Origin: Termitomyces sp. T153
Lineage: Eukaryota > Basidiomycota > Agaricomycetes > Agaricales > Lyophyllaceae
Assembly (NCBI GenBank): GCA_018296165.2
Contig: JACKQL020000003.1
Span: 1,302,001 to 1,366,000, forward strand
Direction of reading: 5' to 3'
DNA length: 64,000 nucleotides
Part shown: positions 54,575 to 64,000 of the stretch, piece after piece
How positions within the stretch are numbered: position 1 is the first letter of the stretch
Layout: every line of letters begins with the position of its first letter
Translations under genes and position numbers: made by a program
Notes under the pieces: generated by a model
The model's database searches: none
What the model was told of the DNA's origin: nothing
The model's input: the letters and a program-made list of their open reading frames with translations, nothing else

Positions 54575-55609
54575 ATGCGATTCATCAACATCACCTTTGC
54601 TTCCGTCCTCTTCTTCCAAGTTCTGTTGTGTGGAGTGTCTGCTGCTCCGCTTAGGAACACTAATAGCTCACTGTCCAAGGTACGTATCTCAAGTACCTCT
54701 TAGCACAACGACCAGAATACCTTCCGCGCGGCTTAGGCACAAACTACAAATACCCCCCACAACATCTCGAGCGTTATAAATATCAGCGCGAACAAATCCA
54801 GTACGCAGCAACTCCACGCACCAGCACCGGGCGCATGCCCATCCCAACAACACCTCTCAAAGCGATCTGGATACCTAACTCCTCCGAACCCCGCCAGTAA
54901 CCAACTCCACGCCGCCATAAACTGGGCCCTTCAACATCGTCTCTGCCCGGCCCCCTCGCCCTACTTCAACTTTGTGCAATGCCGCACACAGTACCCAGGC
55001 AAAGGCGACGCTATCCTCAAAATGATATTCAACTCCAACGTCAATACGGTCGCGAAGGAAGTCCAGCATCTGATGGCTGTTAACATGTTCTATGCGTGGG
55101 GGGAGGGCTGCAACTCGGGTCATCAGGTGTTTTTTATTGCAATGCCTTTTGTGCAGGGAGCGTATGGGCATGCTGAGATGGAACGAATCGATCATAGGTT
55201 CGTAGAGCCTGATCTGGACTATGTGTTAGGCTTGCAAGATGTCGCGATTTTGCGTTATTATAAGGATAGTGGGATTATCAAGCGGTGAGTTTTCCTCGTA
55301 CATGTTGTTGTTGTAAGACTCTACTCATGCATTGGCATTTCTAGGAACCTTATGTGGACGATGGATTTTGTTTATCGTCAAGACAAGGACGGTCAATGGG
55401 AGGCGCATATAATTGACTGGGCTCAAGCTCTGTTCACTGGACGTAAAGGAGAACCGAATGCCTATGGACCATCGGGTCCTTTTCTTCTCATACCCGATCC
55501 GCAGGCCCCGCAGACGCACTACCCGCAAGCGCACTACCCACAGGCGCAATACTCGCAAGCGCATTACCCACAGACACAGTACCCGCAGGCGTACTACCCG
55601 CAGCATTAG
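54575..55609 (+). CDS. Secreted kinase-like protein, catalytically degenerate, with YPQ repeats
   Basis: Exons 54575-54679, 54737-55284 and 55345-55609 give 305 residues. The N-terminus MRFINITFASVLFFQVLLCG with VSAAPL is a signal peptide. A Ser/Thr/Asn-rich region with potential N-glycosylation sites follows. From about residue 125 it aligns by eye with its downstream neighbour: AILKMIF, VAKEVQHLMAVNMFYAWG, LQDVAILRYYKDSGIIKRN and EAHIIDWAQALFTG. Compared with that neighbour the glycine-rich loop is absent, the HRD block reads KRN, the metal-binding Asn is not retained, and DWG reads DWA, so it should be a pseudokinase. The tail consists of six AHYPQ-type pentapeptides. The intron at residue 218 splits the same Arg codon as in the neighbour. 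Family name unknown to me. Confidence 0.78.
55500..55606 (+). repeat. 15-bp coding minisatellite (AHYPQ repeats)
   Basis: Tandem units such as GCGCACTACCCGCAA and GCGCATTACCCACAG encode THYPQ, AHYPQ, AQYSQ, AHYPQ, TQYPQ and AYYPQ before a final His and stop. All units are in frame, so copy number can change without breaking the gene. Confidence 0.85.
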
Positions 55610-55725
55610 GCGATGGATAATACGACGCTACGGCAATATGTCAGATTCCCGTTGTAGTGTCATTCATCGCTATATCTGTACATATATATCTGTTGAGGTT
55701 TCAGCTTGTCGGTTCGCACCCATCG

Positions 55726-56004
55726 TGAATTTTCATCGAAACTTTCGTCGTCCGGAACCCAGATTTGTAGGGTCTAACATGGGCACCCACGGAATATTCA
55801 ATCTTCCCTGTCCATCCTGTGTCTGATCGGCCAGGACGGACTCACAGGTTTCAAATTTCAACTTTCATCAGCTTGTCGTCATGAACATGAATTTCCATCA
55901 AATCTTTCGTCGTCCCGTTGTCCAAATTTGTAGTGTCTAACATGGGCACCCACGGAATATCTATCCTTCCTGTCCATCTCGTGTCTGATCGGCCAGAACG
56001 GACT
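55726..56004. repeat. Tandem duplication of about 118 bp between the kinase-like genes
   Basis: Copies at about 55,726-55,843 and 55,888-56,004 share CTTTCGTCGTCC, GTCTAACATGGGCACCCACG, GAATAT and GTGTCTGATCGGCCAG, offset by about 161 bp. It lies in the 3' flank of the first gene and the upstream region of the second, so one copy may belong to each gene's regulatory region. Confidence 0.8.
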
Positions 56005-56028
56005 CGGAAACCTACGCAGGACTTTCCA

Positions 56029-56042
56029 TAAATACTAGCATG
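56029..56042 (+). promoter_or_regulatory. Core promoter-like motif of the second kinase-like gene
   Basis: TAAATACTAGCATG lies 91 bp upstream of the ATG. It matches the motif at 54,506 and is followed at similar distance by a CAGGCTGGACCTCC element. Confidence 0.5.
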
Positions 56043-56119
56043 CGTGAATTGACGGTCCCTCAGGCTGGACCTCCTACATAACATACATACAACCCCGACC
56101 TCCCTTCTGAAAGAAAGCG

Positions 56120-57031
56120 ATGCGGCGCTGCTTCCTCACCGTCTTCTTCCTCTTGTATGCTGCTTCCGCTGCTTTTCTTCAGAATACCTTGAATCAGGTG
56201 TGTCAATCCAGCATTAGGTCTGTATCTTGAGCTGACGAAGGATTCTCCTACATTACAACATAGACGTCCCTGACAGAAGTTACAAACGCCACTCTCAATG
56301 CGAATGAAAGAAAGTTACGATCAACGTATCTAGTGAAGCGTCTCCCTCCAAATCTAATCCAGGAAGCAGTGGATATGTATCTCGAGAAACACTGCAAATT
56401 CGTTGGAAGAGGGGCCTATGGCGAAGTGTATTTATTGAGAATGCTGATGGAACAACCAGTCATCCTCAAGGTCATCAAGATACCCCAGAATCCACACGGT
56501 GGTTATGATGAAAAAATCATCGATAAACGGACGACCATGGTCAGAAAGGAAGTTCAGCATCTACGAGCCGTCGATCAATTTCTCGGATGGGGACACAACC
56601 ACAGCGGTACCACGCATTACATTCTCATACGATACATGGGAGACTCGCTACAAACCGTGATGAAAATCGACCCGAGGCACTTCACGGACGACAGGGTCGT
56701 CTGGGAGATGCAAGACGACGCAATATTGCGTTATATCAGGAAATATCCAGGCATTTTACATCGGTGCGTTCTCTTCACGGTCGAACCGCTTCCTTGTAGA
56801 TATTTACAGGCATTTGTTTGTTTTCTTTTCGGACACGAATATATATACAGGGATTCTCACCCGGAAAATTTCGTTTACCACCGGGTGGCCGCTGGAAAGT
56901 CCCCAGTCGATGGTCGTATGCACTGGCAAGCTGAATTGATCGATTGGGGGTTGGCGATACATACAGGAGAGGGAACGATTCCGGCCGTTAGTCAGCCACA
57001 AATCATATCAGAAAACATCCGAGTCACGTAG
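56120..57031 (+). CDS. Secreted protein kinase-like protein with HRD and DWG motifs
   Basis: Exons 56120-56197, 56264-56763 and 56851-57031 give 252 residues. MRRCFLTVFFLLYAASAAFL is a signal peptide with no other membrane segment, so entry into the secretory pathway is expected. Kinase features in order: glycine loop FVGRGAYGEVYLL (Gly residues 74, 76, 79), VILKVIK (Lys about 95), GILHRDSHPENFVY with Asp194 and Asn199, and ELIDWGLA with Asp224 (DFG variant DWG). After DWG only about 26 residues remain, with no APE motif or helical C-lobe, far shorter than a normal eukaryotic kinase (about 250-300 residues for the domain alone). It is paralogous to the upstream gene. A target or active enzyme cannot be inferred from sequence alone. 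An alternative downstream exon was looked for by eye; the TAG at 57,029 is in frame with the DWG exon. Confidence 0.8.
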
Positions 57032-57114
57032 AGCGACATGGCGGGTGGTGTTGATTGAACAGGGAGACCCAAGCGATGCTGACTTCACGAGGGACTTTTC
57101 TTAATGTCATAGTA

Positions 57115-57340
57115 GTATACAGAAAGGAAAAGTCAACTTGACACCGTCATTTTTTTTGGGTGGTAATGTGCAGGACCCAGTTCGTCCTTGAAAATTGGTG
57201 CTAAGGCATCCGGGCCTTGGAGCAAACTTGCCAATGCTGCGCGTAGTGCACCTGCGGCTTGGGTAGCATATAAAAAAAGGCCTCGATCCTTTCCTTTTAC
57301 GTCCGGTGAACAGAGCTTCAGCCCACTCAACTACATGTGC
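57115..57340 (-). pseudogene. Fragment of a third kinase-like paralogue
   Basis: On the minus strand, the nucleotides AGTGGGCTGAAGCTCTGTTC then ACCGGACGTAAAAGG closely match the first gene's GACTGGGCTCAAGCTCTGTT, CACTGGACGTAAAGG (encoding DWAQALFTGRK). The copy therefore encodes a WAEALFTGRK-type stretch. It is inverted relative to the two complete genes and only the region after the DFG-equivalent is left, followed by unrelated or diverged sequence. Confidence 0.65.
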
Positions 57341-57688
57341 CTTTCATTTACCGAGCATGGATTGAAGAGATCGATGTCGTCCGGGTGAAAATCAGTTCTG
57401 ATTAGTTTGTAGTACCCAGAGGAATCTACATGCTCGAGAGTGGGAATGAGGGTGAGGATGAGAGGCATTGAAGTTGTTCTGTTCTCAAATTGCATAAGAT
57501 TAATATTCAATCTTTACCCCCCCATCCACAACTGTCCATATCATTCAGCATTCCGGTCTTGGCCAAATGGTGACTAATTCGAAATAGTGTACACGTCGTG
57601 CTAATACAGGGAATACATTACAGTCTGCTATCTACGAGTAATCCGAGGCCGGAGATGTCTACCAAACGGACACACCAGGGATCACGTC
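57341..57688. other. Intergenic, no gene seen
   Basis: Short convergent spacer between the kinase-like locus and SYF2. Contains the possible upstream part of the inverted paralogue fragment (to about 57,390); nothing else recognised. Confidence 0.5.
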
Positions 57689-58940
57689 TACAGCGCCGTG
57701 CCACGCTCAAAGCTAGCACGGATCTCGGCCGTATACTTGTCGTAATACCGTGCAATCTGACAACCCACTCAGTGATGCGATCATCCCAACCACTAACGTA
57801 ACCCACCTTTTTGTTGAACACACGGTTGTGTTCGTTGATGTATGTGATATCGCCCTCTTCCTCGTTCAGTCTCTTTCTTGAGAACTTGCTCTTCTTATCG
57901 ATACTATTAGGGTTTCATGTCAATAGGAAGAACTAAGATGATCGAGAAAAGGACGAACTCTTGGTTAATCTTACTGACCATCCGGTCAATGGCCTCCTCT
58001 GAAGGCTTGTTGTCACCATATATAAGCGTGTTGGCATCCCGATACAAATTTGCGGCCGCAAGCTGCTGTTGCTCCTGACTGATCGGGACAAGCTACAGAT
58101 AATTGATCAATAAGAGATACAGAAATGCCAAGAAGTCGACATACCTGTGATGAACCCGCCTGGGGGTCAAAAGCCACCAGTGAACCTGGCCCCAAACCAA
58201 GCGCCAGTTCTTTCTGTTTATTATACGCTACCAAATCTGGCTTAATATGATCAATATCCTTTTTATATCGTCTTCTTGCTGCGTGGGCGTCATCTGTACA
58301 ATAGCACAGTCAGAAATATTCTTCATGCCAACAGCGGAAGGGACATGCAACTTACCATGAAATGCAAAGTCCGCCCTCCGCTTCTTACGTGCCATCTTCC
58401 TCTCCCATCCATCATTCTCTTCAATCGTCCACTCCCAATTCTTCGAACGCTCCACATCGATACCCTGTTCCTCTGCATCGGCAGCAGCACGCAGAGTTTC
58501 TGCCAGCTTTCGTTGTCGATCTAGTCGAGCAATCTCTCGTGCATTCAGTTTGGCTTTTGCTGACTCTTCTACAACTGATGCACGGTTGAGACGCGAAGAA
58601 ACAGCCTACAAAAGAAACGAACACGAGTCAACAGAAGTATAATAAACGAATGAATACACACAATCTTCCTTCGTAACGCCTCCATCCTAGCCTTCCTCTC
58701 CTCCATCGTCATCCGCCTCGATTCCTCCACTTCTTCACCCCCACCTTCACCTTCTACTCCCTCCTGATTTGCTCCCTCTGCTTCCCCCGTCTCCCCCTCC
58801 GCTTCGCCACTATCTTCCTCGATACCATCCATGCTTGATTCGGTAACCTTCTCTACTGACACCTCCTGCGCCGGCTTGTCTTCTGATTCAGGCTCGGTTG
58901 GAAGAGCTGCTTTAGAGCCTGTCGAAGATGTTTGGGCCAT
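57689..58940 (-). CDS. SYF2: Pre-mRNA splicing factor SYF2
   Basis: A component of the NTC/Prp19-associated spliceosome complex in the nucleus. The N-terminus is acidic (MAQTSSTGSKAALPTEPESE; then EGETGEAEGANQEGVEGEGG). RMTMEERKARMEALRRKI continues after an intron as AVSSRLNRASVVEESAKAKL. Core SYF2 motifs follow: RSKNWEWTIEENDGWERKMA, RRRYKKDIDHIKPDLVAYNK, GDNKPSEEAIDRMVSKINQE, KSKFSRKRLNEEEGDITYIN, EHNRVFNKK, and the terminal exon ARYYDKYTAEIRASFERGTA. Introns are short and canonical. The stop is TAG at 57,689-57,691. Length and motif order match the family. Confidence 0.92.
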
Positions 58941-59229
58941 TGTTGTCTCGCAAGAAGAGCAGGAGAAAGAGAATAGCGGACAAGGAAAGGAATGAAGAGA
59001 ATGAGGATTACATAATACATTAGTTTGTCGAATGTAACGCCGTTAGTAACGCGGAACAAACAATACATTTGTATCTCCTTGCTAGGACCCAACCGAATGA
59101 GGTGGCCTTTGATTGCTGAGATCCAGACTCAACCTCACTTGTTTTAGTTTTATATTGATCAGTCAAATAAAGCTTTTTTTCCAAGATTTTTTACTTGATT
59201 TAGAATCACCATTCTGTAACTGTACCAGG
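58941..59229. other. Intergenic, upstream of SYF2
   Basis: No gene seen. Short promoter-sized gap between two minus-strand genes. Confidence 0.5.
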
Positions 59230-60540
59230 CTATATTGAGTAACCAGGGGGAAGTGGTAAGCTAGATTGCTGGTTCTCGAGTACCCGCTGCTGCTCCTCGA
59301 GTTCAATGATACGCCGCCTTAAAATTTCAAATTCCTGTTCTGCTTGAACACCTCCAGAAGACATCTCAATAGTAGCCAGCTGAAGTGGACCGCCGTGAGC
59401 GTTTCTTGGGTGGACTTCTTCAGCCTGTAGTTCATCGTGCCACTGTTCTACTGCTTCTTTCTTTCTCGTAATCTGGTCTGAATAAAATGCATCATTGATA
59501 CGTTCTTGACTGCTGCATGATGGCCACTGACTTCTTTTTTCCAAAGGCTGAACATAGTTCACATCGTAGGGAAGAGGAACGGGAATAAGGGATGATGTAA
59601 AACGGCGTCGTCGGCGCAGAAAGACGAGGAAAATTATTAATGCTCCCAAAGCAACTAAAGCGCCGATCACACCACCTGCGATTGCTCCACCAGGGATATT
59701 ATTGCTCTGCATCCGAGTAGATGATGTTGGTCGTAAAGGAGAGAGATTCGACAATATGGATTGGGTAGAGCCAGAAATGGAAACACTGGTCTGGACTGGA
59801 ATTGTGTTGAAGGTTATCACGACCGTAGTCGTTGATGTGGACTGTAGTAACGATGTCCTCGCAACCGGATTCGCGGAGCTACTAAAAATGGAGAAACTGG
59901 CGATACAATAAGTGTATTGCCTAAAAATTGGAGTAATGACGTACTGTCCAATCGTGAATGTCGTCCTGGATGATGCAGATGATATAGGAGGTTCAATCGA
60001 GAGCAGCAACGAATCGAGAGCTGGACTAGAGGATGGATCACATCCCCTGAGAATTACAGTATACTCTTCAGATCGCATGAGTGTCAATGTCAACAGAAAT
60101 GGGACTCACACTGCTACCGCGATTATGCGACATGTTACTCTTGAGTGGGATCAACAGAACACAAGTAAAACAAAGGCCTGCTACTCACAGAAGATCGAAT
60201 GAGCTCACTTCTCGTGGCAAATAGAATACAACTAATCCCCCTTCCCCTGAATTGAAAGCATCGACATTTGAGCGGACCCTCGAGCGAAATTGTTCACCGT
60301 GGTCGCAGTCTCCGAACCACAGATCAAATTCATTTTGATCAGTGTCCATGCTGGACCAGACTACCAAAACCTCGTCGCCTCTCTGGGCTGAGGTTAAGAA
60401 GCGTATAGCATGAACAGTGTCAACTATGAACAATATGATAGCACTGGGATTTTGTGAGCTGTCAGAGCAAATGTCACAGCGAAAGGAACTCCTCGTACGG
60501 AAGATCAAGACTCCACAGCAGCCCCATTTTAAACACTCGA
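59230..60540 (-). CDS. Single-pass membrane protein, basidiomycete-type surface protein
   Basis: The C-terminal exons encode an extracellular Ser/Thr-rich segment, then IPGGAIAGGVIGALVALGAL with IIFLVFLRRRRRF, a membrane helix with a strong basic stop-transfer. A cytosolic tail of about 120 residues follows, ending in a probable coiled coil (EQEFEILRRRIIELEEQQRV) and PLPPGYSI. The upstream exon (about 60,460-60,210) encodes a beta-rich ectodomain (EVLVVWSSMDTDQNEFDLWF; GGLVVFYLPRE), a pattern seen in many mushroom single-pass proteins of unknown role. At least two introns lie between 60,210 and 60,050. The start and signal peptide are uncertain; a hydrophobic stretch SAIILFIVDTVHA may be the signal. 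Confidence 0.65.
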
Positions 60541-60826
60541 ACAGAATTGGGTAGAGCGTGCACAATGAAGTCTATATATTGGAAGAATGTGCGTAAGCAT
60601 TTTTTGGTCTTTGTCATTGAAAATAGAATCCGCGCTACCATATCATCTCAGTTTGGGTTGTCTGAATGAGGTGGAAACTAATTCATGTTGATCGTGGTTA
60701 CACTGACCGGGAAAGCATAGCTACCTGGAATAACTCGGACCAAAACTTATATAGATCGCAATCTCATCACTGGGTTTGTTGAGGTTATTTGATATTTTCT
60801 ATGTGAACTGAATATATTTAGTGTCA
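60541..60826. other. Intergenic, no gene seen
   Basis: Nothing recognisable beyond AT-rich promoter-like sequence. Confidence 0.4.
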
Positions 60827-60990
60827 CGATCGGGCTTGAAGCTCGGCCACTGCTAGTTGTGGCTGTACTTGAGAACGACGAACTCTAAATCGACCAATAG
60901 TTACGAGGATCAGCACCGCCAAAGCAACTCCATTAACGGTGGCAATATTGGTTGCCTAGTTCATAAAAAAACTGGGGGTCGGATGCAGTG
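60827..60990 (-). pseudogene. Membrane-helix remnant similar to the neighbouring surface protein
   Basis: The minus strand reads ATVNGVALAVLILVTIGRFR, RRSQVQPQLAVAELQARS and then a stop. This is a membrane helix with a basic stop-transfer and a short tail, comparable with the gene at 59,230-60,540. No ectodomain exon could be traced upstream to 61,500. It is probably the tail of a decayed or highly diverged paralogue. Confidence 0.4.
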
Positions 60991-61839
60991 TCCGAATGCT
61001 GTCGTATTCAAAAATTTAGATCTTGAAGTTTGGATCTGCTCGACGCGTGTGGACTAGAAGTGTATGTTGTTTAGATTGTATGGCTTGAATATTGAGGTGT
61101 CGTCGACTGCAGCTTACCATGATTTAGTTATGTGCACCAGGTGCCCAGGCCAGATAAATGGTCAACGTTTCAACACCAGATGTCCTTCAGTCAGGAATAG
61201 AATTGCAACACTCCCAATTCGAGGCAAAAAATGGATTCACATCATCTACTCGGTCACCTCCCGTTATGGGTACAGGTACGGGCCAAAGTATGTAGCATAC
61301 AGATATGGCGATATGGCAACGTGGGCACCAAGGAGAACAGGGCACGGATTCAGGCAAGTTTTGGGCATCCGAATTACATTCTTGATGAGATACGTTGCGA
61401 GGACTTCGTAGCAATAGATATTTATGAATCCGTAAGCTGACCAAAGGGGTGACTAGATCCACTGTAACCTGGATTGACGAGGCAGAAATTTCTTCAGGAG
61501 AGTAAAAAGAGAGCAGTAAGTATATGGACGAATTAAAAGGTCAGGTTCAGGGCGAACTGTCCGGAACACAAGTTGTCAGCTCGAATGATGGATATCTCAT
61601 AAGAAAAGGAGGATGGTGACACATCACGAGGAGGTATTAGCTAGGAAAAAGTTTTGCTCGACTAGTTTACAAAGTCGGGTCACGCATCACATGTTCCCCA
61701 AAAAACGTGACGGCAATCAACAAACATGCGCAATGGGATCACGGGTCGCGTCTTCACCGTTCTTCTCTTGCTATCCATCTCTCATTTCCGCCTTGACACT
61801 GTGTCAGACGCGTCAAATTAATTCATATCTCCCTCCAAC
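60991..61839. other. Intergenic, no gene seen
   Basis: Open frames around 61,064-61,460 on both strands have no recognisable domain. No repeats or RNA genes identified. Confidence 0.45.
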
Positions 61840-62492
61840 ATGTTCAATTTAATTCGCAGAATCTCGAATGGTGTTATCTTGAGGCCTGATAGGCCCTGGG
61901 CGGACGATGGTGAGCAGTCTACCCCACATTTCAAACAAAAAATTGAAAATCGCGTTATGCCCGTCTAGCTACGTCTAATGCGCCGACGAAAGGGAAGAAG
62001 AGGCGTTTAGATCGCAATGCCGATATTGAAAATATAGAGGAGGTCAAGACCAAGAAGATCAGGGGGGAGAGTGACGCGCCCGAGACCCCGACGCCCCAGT
62101 CTGAGTCCCAGCCTGCATCTACACTGGTGCTCGAGCGTCAGCAACAGGAAGAAAAGGAGGTAAAAGAGGTAACGAAAGGCGTGAAAGAGGTTGAGCTGAA
62201 CGAGTCTCCATCTTCTGTGTCTGGATCGAAAGAGGTGAAGCCAGAGAGCGTACCACTTCCCAGGGAGGACGATGGAGAAGAGGTGGAGGAGGGCCTGAAT
62301 GCGAGTCCGCCACTTGAGGCTGCATCAGATGGTGACACGTCGTCGACGGACGGAAAGGGGGAAGTCGACGGTCCATCGGAGCCGGAGCCGAAGCCGAGTG
62401 AGGGGAAGGGCGTTGAGGGCGTTGAAGAGAAGAAGGCTGAGGAGGCTGAATTTCCCGAGAAGAAGACGAAGAAACTAGAGCCTGCGCACTGA
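61840..62492 (+). CDS. Acidic, low-complexity protein with basic nuclear-signal-like segments
   Basis: Exons 61840-61909 and 61969-62492 join in phase to give 197 residues. The N-terminus is MFNLIRRISNGVILRPDRPW ADD, followed by TKGKKRRLDRNADIENIEEV and KTKKIRG, two basic clusters resembling nuclear localisation signals. The remainder is Glu/Lys/Ser/Pro-rich and probably disordered. The tail EFPEKKTKKLEPAH is again basic. I recognise no domain. The first residues up to RPWADD look more conserved in type than the rest. A nuclear role is inference only. Confidence 0.6.
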
Positions 62493-63819
62493 CCTAGAGA
62501 TCCTACGGACGCCGACGACATTCTGTGATACCCCGGAAAACGTTCTACATAACCCGGTCTTTTGTTGTTCCAACAGTTGCTCCTTTCTCCATGATTCTGT
62601 CTGTATCACTCATCTGCTACACACTGCACTCTCGCTATCGTTTATACCATGATCGTTATCTGACGGTTGTTATGTTACGTTGACGACATCACCACTCTTC
62701 TCTCCTCCATCTTATTATTGCGCTTATTTTTATCATCTCACGTTGCTTTGTATATCATACTATTATCATTGAGGATTTTCCGTTTTCTGATTTTGCATTT
62801 GGATCGTATGTAATGTTTGGCCTCCAATGACGAAGAGTCAACTAGTCACTAGTCACTTTGCACGCACAGTCACCTCGACCTCGCTTCGATTGCCTTTCCT
62901 CGCTTCAACCCATGCCGCCTTCGTTGGACGTCTGCAATTACGCCCACAGAACACGCTAGGTCCAACACGCGCACCAAACAAACTTTTCTATGTCCAAAAA
63001 GTCGCGCAGCGGCGCGTTTAGTGCCTGTTCAACGTCCTTGTGTGCCTGGTGATTGGCTAACGAGGCACTATGACTATGACTTATTTGCAGCGCATTGCAG
63101 CATAAACCCCTTGTTCCATTTTGCAGCCATGTACCTATGACCTACGAGGTGCCTCGAGGAAGCGGCGTGGACGTGATCGGCAGGATACTGACAGCTTCGA
63201 ATCCAGTAATTGGAGACCCTGTCCTTTTTTACGGCTTCAGAACCTTATATCCTTCTAGGATGAGCAGCTTGAATAGCTGAACAGCTGAACACAGGCTCAC
63301 ATCGAGGCCAAGCCTGAATTTGAAGAAAAAATTATCGGTTCCGTGTAATTAGTTTCAGCAGGTCTGAAAATGTACCGGCGGTCTGACTGCCCATATCCTG
63401 ACCTTTATCCGCGCTTATCTGAGTCTCAGCTTCCCCCCATGTCTCCATCGCGATCGGCATATGTAAATGCATGATACATCATACATCACCTCGTGTGATT
63501 CGCATTAGACTCAGCGAGCTACCTACCGCCACCTCTAGCGAAGAATTAACCTTTCCAGTCTCGGTCTCATCTCCCCTCGAAGCGGTTCTACATGATACAT
63601 AATGTATATCGATGTGCAGACCATGCAGCCATGCGGAAGAATCACAGACACCTTCATTGAACGTCGAACATCGAACATTCCACCTACTATCCTGCTATAT
63701 AGTCTCCCCCATCGGGTGTATGCTCCCGTTTACCTTCTTGATATTACTGTGAGCCTCCGGGCTGCGCCCACGTCCCACACACCGCACCCCACACGCACAC
63801 ACGAACGGAGTACCCAGCG
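62493..63819. other. Intergenic
   Basis: Probable 3' flank of the acidic-protein gene (pyrimidine-rich to about 62,800) and promoter of the gene starting at 63,820. ORFs at 62,827-63,021 and 63,095-63,280 lack supporting features. A TACATGATACATAATG stretch near 63,589 and CAC-rich sequence at 63,770-63,810 lie just upstream of the last gene. Confidence 0.45.
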
Positions 63820-64000
63820 ATGCTCGACAAGCTCCTCCCTCGTTGGTTGCAGCCATGGTACACTGACAACCAGGAGCAAGACAAGCGTCAGAGCCAGGGC
63901 ATCGCCATTAATACCACAACAAATACAGAAGGAAGTCTACCGTTCCCTGTTGGGACACAGAAAACTCGCTCGGACTACAAGTCTTCATACTCGAAGATGA
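63820..64000 (+). CDS. Start of an unidentified gene, truncated by the window edge
   Basis: An open frame of 60 codons begins MLDKLLPRWLQPWYTDNQEQ and reaches the window edge without a stop. The sequence is hydrophilic and includes two Asn-Thr glycosylation-like sites, but no signal peptide or domain can be named. The overlapping frame from 63,602 has a less gene-like composition. An intron could lie within this stretch. Confidence 0.4.
   Translation, partial: MLDKLLPRWLQPWYTDNQEQDKRQSQGIAINTTTNTEGSLPFPVGTQKTRSDYKSSYSKM

Noticed and set aside
55500..55606. CRISPR-like short repeats
   Set aside because: The 15-bp units are contiguous, without spacers, and encode an in-frame pentapeptide tail.

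Overview
This is a nuclear segment of a basidiomycete fungus, most likely an Agaricomycete. The evidence: dense short GT-AG introns (about 45-90 bp); a decayed ribosomal unit with 5S downstream of 28S on the same strand; a chromodomain Ty3/gypsy element; pogo and Tc1-type transposons; and typical fungal genes (KRE9/KNH-like wall protein, Con-6, fungal CorA-like transporter, GH127-like enzyme, SYF2, seryl-tRNA synthetase). No assignment below genus level is attempted.

Layout. Positions 1-16,980 are one block almost without CpG dinucleotides. It holds the 3' part of a decayed 28S rRNA gene, IGS1 and a decayed 5S gene (1-2,863), minisatellites and unrecognised relics (2,864-7,200), an integrase-type transposase relic (about 7,240-8,580, minus) and a chromovirus with both LTRs and a 5-bp target duplication (9,839-15,980). 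Positions 17,185-36,114 are euchromatic: a KRE9-like wall protein, an APH-type kinase pseudogene, Con-6, a protein kinase, a WH1-CRIB protein, an ArsB/NhaD-type permease, a CorA-like transporter with an apparent 2-nt microexon, and a secreted GH127-like glycosidase. Positions 37,400-45,500 are again CpG-poor: an unrecognised relic, a pogo element (39,556-42,118), an internally deleted Tc1 element with palindromic long TIRs (42,774-43,839) and another unrecognised relic. A GC-rich pair follows on the minus strand: a type II membrane glycosyltransferase (46,285-48,448) and seryl-tRNA synthetase (48,515-50,221). Positions 50,412-53,123 are a CpG-poor relic bounded by a 71-bp direct repeat, followed by an 882-bp non-autonomous element with a TTA target duplication (53,487-54,368).

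The most unusual locus is 54,500-57,340. It holds two tandem genes for small kinase-like proteins with signal peptides, plus a fragment of a third copy. One retains the glycine loop, Lys, HRD, Asn and a DWG motif but ends almost immediately after it. Its neighbour has lost the glycine loop and the catalytic Asp and ends in AHYPQ-type repeats. The window closes with SYF2, a single-pass membrane protein and a remnant of a similar one, an acidic nuclear-type protein and the start of a further gene.

The CpG-depleted blocks have apparent edges that coincide with element boundaries, and substitutions in them look like CG to TG/CA. That fits methylation-linked decay of repeats. Exon coordinates were read by hand from splice consensus and frame continuity; no search or computation was run.
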